Of a stretch of DNA of 64,000 nucleotides, positions 57,428 through 64,000 are shown one piece after another. A program made the translations under genes and the position numbers. Numbering within the stretch: the first letter of the stretch is position 1; every line of letters begins with the position of its first letter. Origin of the DNA: Oryzias latipes (taxonomy: Eukaryota; Chordata; Actinopteri; Beloniformes; Adrianichthyidae); contig NC_019871.2 of assembly GCF_002234675.1 (NCBI RefSeq), positions 27,528,094 to 27,592,093 on the forward strand, given 5' to 3'. The notes below the pieces were generated by a model. It saw nothing but the letters and a program-made list of their open reading frames with translations, was not told the origin of the DNA and made no database searches.

Positions 57428-58361
57428 TGATTCGTGTCTGTAAACTAACACACACACTAATACACATATATATTTGAGTCTAATACTTATGTCATTAAAT
57501 AGGAGTTAAAACTTCTGCAGACGCTTCTTGACAAACCACTCAATTAATGGGCAATACCAACTCCAAAAGTTGGCATTCCCGCATTTCACAATTAAAAAAA
57601 GAAAAGTTCACAGAACTTTATCACACTGTAATGACTGCAACTTAGATATATAAGTACAGACAACTCAATAAATAATGTTGACGTGTACAACTACCTTAAC
57701 TTGCTGAACTGACTTAAATTGTTGAATTGATTAGTAGAACTTAGATTATAGAGTTATTACAACTTGAAAGATTTTGTTAAGTCAAAAAATTTAAATGGGA
57801 TTTATTACAGTGTACCTCATTTCATTTGTATGTGTGGTAAAGGGAGTTTTTTCTTTGTATAGCACTTTGAGGTGTTTTTATTTGGAAAAGGGCTTTGTTA
57901 CTTAACTTTTTCAAGCTTATTAGCGATTCATGGCTTCGAACTTCATCAATCTTTTTTCTTTTTGGGCTTGGGTGACAAGCATTTACAAGCTCAGTTGCAC
58001 AGATTCCGGCACAAATAAAAAAAAAGAAACACGGATATTTAAAAACTGTTAATTGACAGCAAAATGTTACTTGTAACACTAGAAGGCGCAGTTCTTGCAC
58101 TATTCACAGATTAATCTTTAGAGATAGTAAATATTTAAATATACCACAAGATCAATAATTTTCCAAGCTTTAATACGAGCTATGTTTTGTGAAAATCAGT
58201 TAAGAAATGAAGGAGCTTTCCTGATTTCTGTAGATGATGCCTGCCTTTCCTAAACTGGAAAAGCAGGTCCTGTTGATGTGACTTAATGCATAGTAATGGC
58301 ACCTGCGTGTGCACGTCACTGTGTATAGCAGCAAATAGAGAAAGGCCAATCCAGTAACATA

Positions 58362-58825
58362 TATCAATGGTTGTTGTACATTTGTTCATCCCAGTTGTGT
58401 TCAGATGTACAATCTTGGCCTTGGTGTCCTTTGACAGCTCTTTGGTCATGGCCATGGTGGAAAGGTTGCAGTCTGATTGTTTAAGGGTGTGAAAAGGTGT
58501 TGTTTATACAGATAACTATTTCAAACAGGTGACATTGAAACAGGTAAAAAGTGGAGGATAGAAGAGCTTCTTAAAGAAGAATTAAAAGTTCTGTTAGGGA
58601 AAACATTCTTGCTTGTTTGTTGGAGATGATTATTAATTTTCTTCTCCATTATACAAATAAATTCTTAAAAAGGCATATAATGTGATTTCCTGGATTATTA
58701 TTTTTTCATTCTGCCTCACTCAGCTTAAGTATTACTGCGATGAGCATTACAGGACTTTCTAATCTTTTTTTTTGTGGGCCAACATGTAGAATCAGTGACT
58801 GACAAATACCTTTTGTCCCACTGTA
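58362..58825 (-). mobile_element. Tc1-like transposon, 5' end and N-terminus
   Basis: The minus strand starts with the terminal repeat 'tacagtgggacaaaaggtat' at 58825 and reaches MAMTKELSKDTKAKIVHLNT near 58455, the start of a Tc1 transposase (known forms begin MAKTKELSKDTR). It stops matching after about 25 residues. The next residues expected are those at the 54391 edge of the Tc1 body. Confidence 0.8.
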
Positions 58826-60085
58826 TCAAGGACATCAGGCTAACCGCAAAACCATGCTCCAGATCAAAACAACATATCAGGATGTCCATGTGAACCCTTT
58901 TTTTCTCAGAGTACGCACATCTAGGACGGTAAGTTGTCTTGTTCTCCCTGCGGTATCCATGTGTATGTTCACATGAGCTTCCTGGAACCCACGTGTTGGG
59001 TGGCATGGTGTGTGTGAAAATGTTGAGGGTTATTTGTTTTTGGGGATAGGCCGACTGCCTCGGAACAGATGTATGTGGAAGCTGTCCCGCATTATAACTT
59101 GAAAGCAGTTCAAACATCTCCTGTCACTCAAACGCACCCAGTCAAAATAACAATATGCGTTAAACATATGCTGTATTGCTGACTGTAGACTAAATAAAAC
59201 GAGAAATATAAAATCTAAGTATATACAAGATTGAAGTGGCAAAAATTTAAACCTGTGGTCATTGTTTACACCTACAGCCTAAAAAAAACTTACCCAACAA
59301 TGGAAGCAAATCTGAAAAATGATTGTAAAAGTAAATAAAAAGTAGTAAAGAAGTAAAAGACGACTAGAGGACTTCCTGAGGCGCATCGGGAGCACAACTG
59401 GACTGACTGGTATCAAAAAGGTTGCTTATGAGTATAGAAAAAGCAAACATCAGTGTGTTAAAAGATTATGTTCTTTAGATGTTGATCACCTTCTACATCT
59501 TTGCAGGATTTTTGACATCCTATTGAGGCAGCAAAATCCTACTCGGAAACTTAAGGAACCAAGAAAAAGGGTCTGATCTGTAAAGCTCTGGATCCCTTAA
59601 ATTAGATTGTGTGAAAAAAATAAAACTGTTTGCCTCACATGACATAATTAAAACATAACAGGGACTCAGAAAAGGGAGTATCCTTGACTTCTGGAACAAA
59701 TATGAACGCAAAGGGCTCTTCCTGTGCAAAGCAATAAGTGTCAACTTTCTTTCTCATTATTATGTGATGACATTTCCTTCTTGGATTAATAAAGCATACT
59801 TAAAAACAAATTCATCTTAGATGGCAAGAGTCAAATTATTCCTGAGTGTTTTTGTCCGACATCACACAATCTCTCACCCACTAGACTTACAAAGATCAGA
59901 AGGCGATGAGTAGAGTAAGAAACAAAACGGAATGACCATTCCATGGTCATGTTGACATAACAAGCTGAATCCTTATATCTCATGTAGCACTACTAGAAAT
60001 ACTTAAGTCATTTAATACCTTTCTAACATGCTAAAAGATGAAATCTCATTAATAGACCTGATGCAATGTTTGGTAATAGCAGATC

Positions 60086-60611
60086 ATTTACGTTAGTTGC
60101 ATAAGCAACATCTTCTCGATGGATGAGTCATCTTCTGTTTAAACACATCGAAAGCACAAAACGTCCTCAGTAATGGGTCGGTGAACATAAAAAACAAACG
60201 CTATAGTCGTTGTTTATTTTTGAAATGGGGTGCTGTAAGGAACAAACATCAGAAAGACTGCACACAGACCCAAAGAAACAAAAAGATCTGCTGCCAAACA
60301 GCACAAGATGTGTCCCAAGACTAATAAATGTACTGTTCTAGTTAGGGCTCATCTGTGTTTCTGGATGTACAAGAAAAAAGGTGGGCTGAGACGAGACCAA
60401 AAGTAAATTAATTTCTACCTGAAAACTTTATTTCAAAATGAACCCTTTGATACCGGAGCTTTGGCTCGAGTGTTGACATTGTTTTGACTACCTTAACTCT
60501 TCACCCATTTGCACAATTAACGTTTGAGAGTGGATTCTAAGGTATAGAAAAATAGCCTTGAACTGATATGCAGATTTATAGCAGTGAAGTGCTTATGCAA
60601 CTAACGTAAAT
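60086..60611. repeat. MITE candidate with perfect 21-bp inverted ends
   Basis: The 21-bp sequence at 60086-60106 (atttacgttagttgcataag plus c) is repeated exactly, inverted, at 60591-60611. The 484 bp between is non-coding. No target duplication is obvious. I do not recognise the family. Confidence 0.75.
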
Positions 60612-62979
60612 CAGCTGATTCTGACACGGAGAAAAGCGTCTTTGCACCGCTATGTAACACTTTACTTTAGTGACGTTAGTAAAGACATTTATCTCCACAT
60701 CAAAATCGCCAATCGGGTAAAGATTTATGATGTGTCAAAATGTGTGTGTTACTTTGGTGTTGCCGGCAACTTCTCAAATTGTTAAAGGGATAAAATAGCA
60801 ATGAAGAGATGAGAAGAATATCATGTTGGACAAAAAGTTTCAAATGATAGGAATCACAACATAAAAAAAGTTAAAACACTTCACCATGACTAACACACGA
60901 CTATTTTTTTTAGCAAACTTCTAATCGGAGGGAAATAATGTTAGGGTTTGTCTTTGTCAAAATAATGAAAGTCTTAAGTGTTAGGTATGTCAGAGATTTG
61001 AGACTCAGCACAAGCCAAATGTACATTCTGCCTTGAAAAAGCAAACCCTTTGTGTGCTTCCAGGCGTTTGCCAAAAAAGGTGTAAAAGTACGAGTTGCTG
61101 AGTGAGCAGAGCCATTACAGTTGCTGTGTCAGGGGAAAGCAGAAAGTTAAACCTCTCATGAGAGATCTCCTTGGTGTCAGGAGAAACATTTGGGGGATCA
61201 GATCTTTTTATAGAAACACTTCCCTTTCTCTTTCACCACTCCATCTTCTTGCCATTAATCTTAAATGTCTTCATCAATATTTTTTCCCAAAACACCTCTC
61301 CGCATCCTTGTTTTTCATTCCTCACCAAACTGTTCTATTGCAACTTCATGTCGGCTTTGTCCATCTTTTTCTCCCGCACGTTCACCCCCTTTTTTCCCCT
61401 CCTACTTGATTCCCAAGTGGAGACCACTTCTCAAACTTTTGTCCTCAGAAAACGTTAATAATTTATGGTGACTTTGGTTCACGGCTGTCCTGTGTTTATG
61501 GAATAAGATACGCGTGAAATTCATTTGAATTGACTGAGGGGTTTTCACATGTTTTCCCAACAGTCGCTAAAAGGTTTGCGGGCTCGGGTGAGTATTTCGA
61601 GTATGTGCACCTCTGTGTAAATCTTGGGCAGTGTGTGTGTTGTTTCCCATTGACGCATGACCAACTTGAAATATTCCTCTATAATTTGCAGTGGAATTTC
61701 AAGTTCAGACACAGAGATGAGCCGGGTCAAAAGATGAGGAACGCTGATGAAAGGACAGTGGGGAAAAATAACAGCAGGCTGAGCCGGTAATGTGGTGTGG
61801 AGTACCTGCTGTGCTCTCTGAGGATCATGGGTAAGGCAAGCTGATGTCTCTAAACAAAATGACAAAGAACTTCCATTTTCCACCTCTTTGGTACATCTCA
61901 ATGTTGAAGCTCGATTTGGGTAGTTGAATTTACAGATCGACTGTTGAAGAATAAATCACAAAACTTAAAAGTTCCTGGTTGGCCTTCATTGTGTTGGAGA
62001 ATAGTTTTAAAACATGGATAAATCTTTCAACAGCTTTAGACCAGAACGTATTTAGATCATAAATTCTATTTAATTGCAGAAACTCTTTCAACCCTTTAGC
62101 TTCAACTGTTAATGTATCCAATGTCTTTGTTTTTAAGTACTCCAACAACAAGCAAAACATAAATCCAACTTAAAAAATTCAAGAACGAAAGGTTAAATCT
62201 GAAGGATGTGATCCAATCTAAAAACATGGCTTCTCCTGTTCGTTTTCCATCATCGTTTGAGAAGTCTTTCTCATAATTTACAGCAAAAGCAACAAAACTC
62301 TTCACATTGGTGTCAATATCGAGGTCGGAACAAAAAAACAACCGCTTCAGGAACATTACAAGACAGAAGTCAAACAGACAAAAAAAAACAAAAACTCGAT
62401 CCTTTAAATCCAGCATGCGATTTTGCTCTGTTTCTTTAGTCTGGAGGATTAGCTCATTCAATAAACGTTACATAACTGGACCCAGAGGCAGTTAGTTTGA
62501 AGACAAAACAAACACACCAAAACAAAGCATTAGTTCAACAGTGCCATTTGTCTCAGTCTTTATGAAACAGGACACAGCCAATTAGAATTTCATAAAGCTT
62601 GCAACACAGGGGAACTTACAGAGCTGAAGTTTAAGTAACAAAAACAAAAGAATAAGTCACATTCGAGGGGAAAAAAATGATATATATAAAAATCACAAGT
62701 TGTGATTTTTAAAAGAACCTTTTGCTTTTAGGATTGAATGAACTTTAGGTCAAATACGGGTTATGGAGGAGGTGCAACAGATTAGAATTTATGAATTTTT
62801 TTTATTTTGTTTTACTTTCACCAAAAACCATCATTACAAAAGTCAAGGATTCGGGTTAGCCTGATCTAATTTGATCAAACTCCCCTTTGGTTCGACTCCT
62901 GTCTGATTTTCTCTTGAAGTCGGTGAACCTGAGCCATACTTGCAGTTTTGCTGCTAAAGGCTTTATGCCATTGTCATGC
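60612..62979. other. No gene recognised; two unexplained overlapping frames
   Basis: Minus-strand frames at 62102-62461 (119 residues, SDLDIDTNVKSFVAFAVNYE) and 61930-62160 (76 residues, FLQLNRIYDLNTFWSKAVER) overlap in different frames and read more protein-like than the AT-rich background. I cannot match them to a family. Confidence 0.3.
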
Positions 62980-63200
62980 CATAGTTACATGCACCCTTTA
63001 AGGGTTGACCTGTGTGCATGCTGTGGGTTTTCGGGTTGTCCGGGCTTTGGAGGGTTGTAGACAGGAGCAGCTGCATCTTAAAGTTGTGTCTTAAAGGTGT
63101 GTCTCAAACTTCCCATTGAGGCTGGTGTAGGCACCTTATGGGAAAATGGAACATACTATTGTCGTGTATACAGTAAGTTTATTTTGAAATGTTTGTAAAA
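62980..63200 (+). repeat. Dispersed repeat, partner at 51725-51945
   Basis: See the partner copy; same order of shared blocks. The remaining sequence to 64000 shows no recognised feature. Confidence 0.55.
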
Positions 63201-64000
63201 GAAAATTTAAAAAAAATCTGTTTTTTTTTCATCCATAAATGTATATGTCATTGTTCTAAATAGTATTTAGTATCTCCTTCAGCTTTTGAAACAAATTTAC
63301 AGTTGTGTTTTTCTATTGACAACCCCATCTGTGTTGTTTCTGTATCTGCTATGGTCTTCCTTCTGTTATCCTTTCTTTGTTGATTTAACTTGTCTTTATG
63401 TCTAAGGACCATCAACCTGTCTATAGGGACTAAAGATGGAAATTAGCCTAAAAGGCAATCTTGTATCTAATCTAATCTAGCATATTTACACTTTTAAATG
63501 TTACATTGATATATGCCGTCCCTGTCTTAAAAAAGACAAGCATCCAAACAAACAAACACATGCAGAAGTGGTTCTTGTTTGTCTACTTCCTATCCCGTCA
63601 CTGCTGCAGATATGAAATTACCGTATTTGTCTTAAAACAGATGTTCTGGTGATTTGGGGTGTTTCTGCTTCCTGTCAGATCGTTGCTGCGCTTACCAATG
63701 CTACACTGTGAATACCAACAGAAGGCTACAACTTCTTGAGTGAGGGCTGCTGGAGTCCAATATTTCCCAATGTTTTCCATGAGAACTATTATGAATTTAT
63801 TCTGCTAAAAGATCAGTGGGACTCTTGTGTTTCATTTCAACACGGGAAAATTAGTAGGGATGTATTTGACTCATGTGCCTCCAAGAAGATGAAGCGCGTC
63901 AAGAGAAGTCTCAGGACAAGGATTCGGCCAATGAAGAGAAGTCTGTTTGGACAATGAAACTTGTGCTACTGTGTCCCAAACCCCAGGCAGCAGTCTATAT

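Larger units (their letters stand above)
51354..64000 (-). other. blmh: Inferred long blmh intron filled with transposons
   Basis: I looked for the penultimate exon (expected residues WRVENSWGEDHGHK) on the minus strand and did not see it. If blmh is intact, its last intron exceeds 12.6 kb. Confidence 0.5.

Noticed and set aside
63736-63957. 73-residue plus-strand frame, KKMKRVKRSLRTRIRPMKRS
   Set aside because: No recognisable domain, no splice context and no supporting neighbour; may be chance.

Overview
The window reads as a percomorph-type teleost fish genome. The evidence is a vertebrate split gene whose exon sizes match the human gene, a second gene in the same neighbour order as in human, and a very high density of fish-typical transposable elements (L2/CR1-like, L1-Tx1-like and RTE-like LINEs, tRNA-derived SINEs, Tc1, PIF/Harbinger, hAT and many MITEs). 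Species cannot be fixed from sequence alone.

Layout. 1-3,340: two LINEs of opposite orientation and a MITE remnant. 3,740-15,006: a tandem array of units of about 1.0 kb, each carrying a tRNA-Leu(CAG) gene on the minus strand. The right part (8,781-15,006) is regular; the left part is old, degenerate and broken up by later insertions (a retroelement, a solo LTR fossil and an L1-type LINE). 15,015-21,552: two inverted copies of one retroelement around a 1,000-N assembly gap, a 100-bp minisatellite, and a LINE inserted into another LINE. 21,553-34,217: slc6a4, the serotonin transporter, minus strand, 13 coding exons and an intact 671-residue frame. 34,218-51,060: intergenic DNA with MITEs and a three-level nest (SINE in a TIR element in a Harbinger element) at 40,432-42,742. 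51,205-51,353: the last coding exon of blmh (bleomycin hydrolase), minus strand. 51,354-64,000: most likely a very long blmh intron, filled with transposons, including one Tc1 element that seems to have been split by about 4 kb of later insertions.

Only slc6a4, blmh and perhaps some of the tRNA-Leu copies look like working host genes. slc6a4 takes serotonin back into cells using Na+ and Cl-; blmh is a cytosolic cysteine aminopeptidase. They are neighbours in the same orientation in human, so the pair marks conserved synteny rather than a shared pathway. Everything else is best read as repeat history. The most unusual object is the tRNA-Leu tandem array: regular 1,002-bp spacing, no nearby Pol III terminator, spreading variant copies, and one old copy whose anticodon has become TAG.
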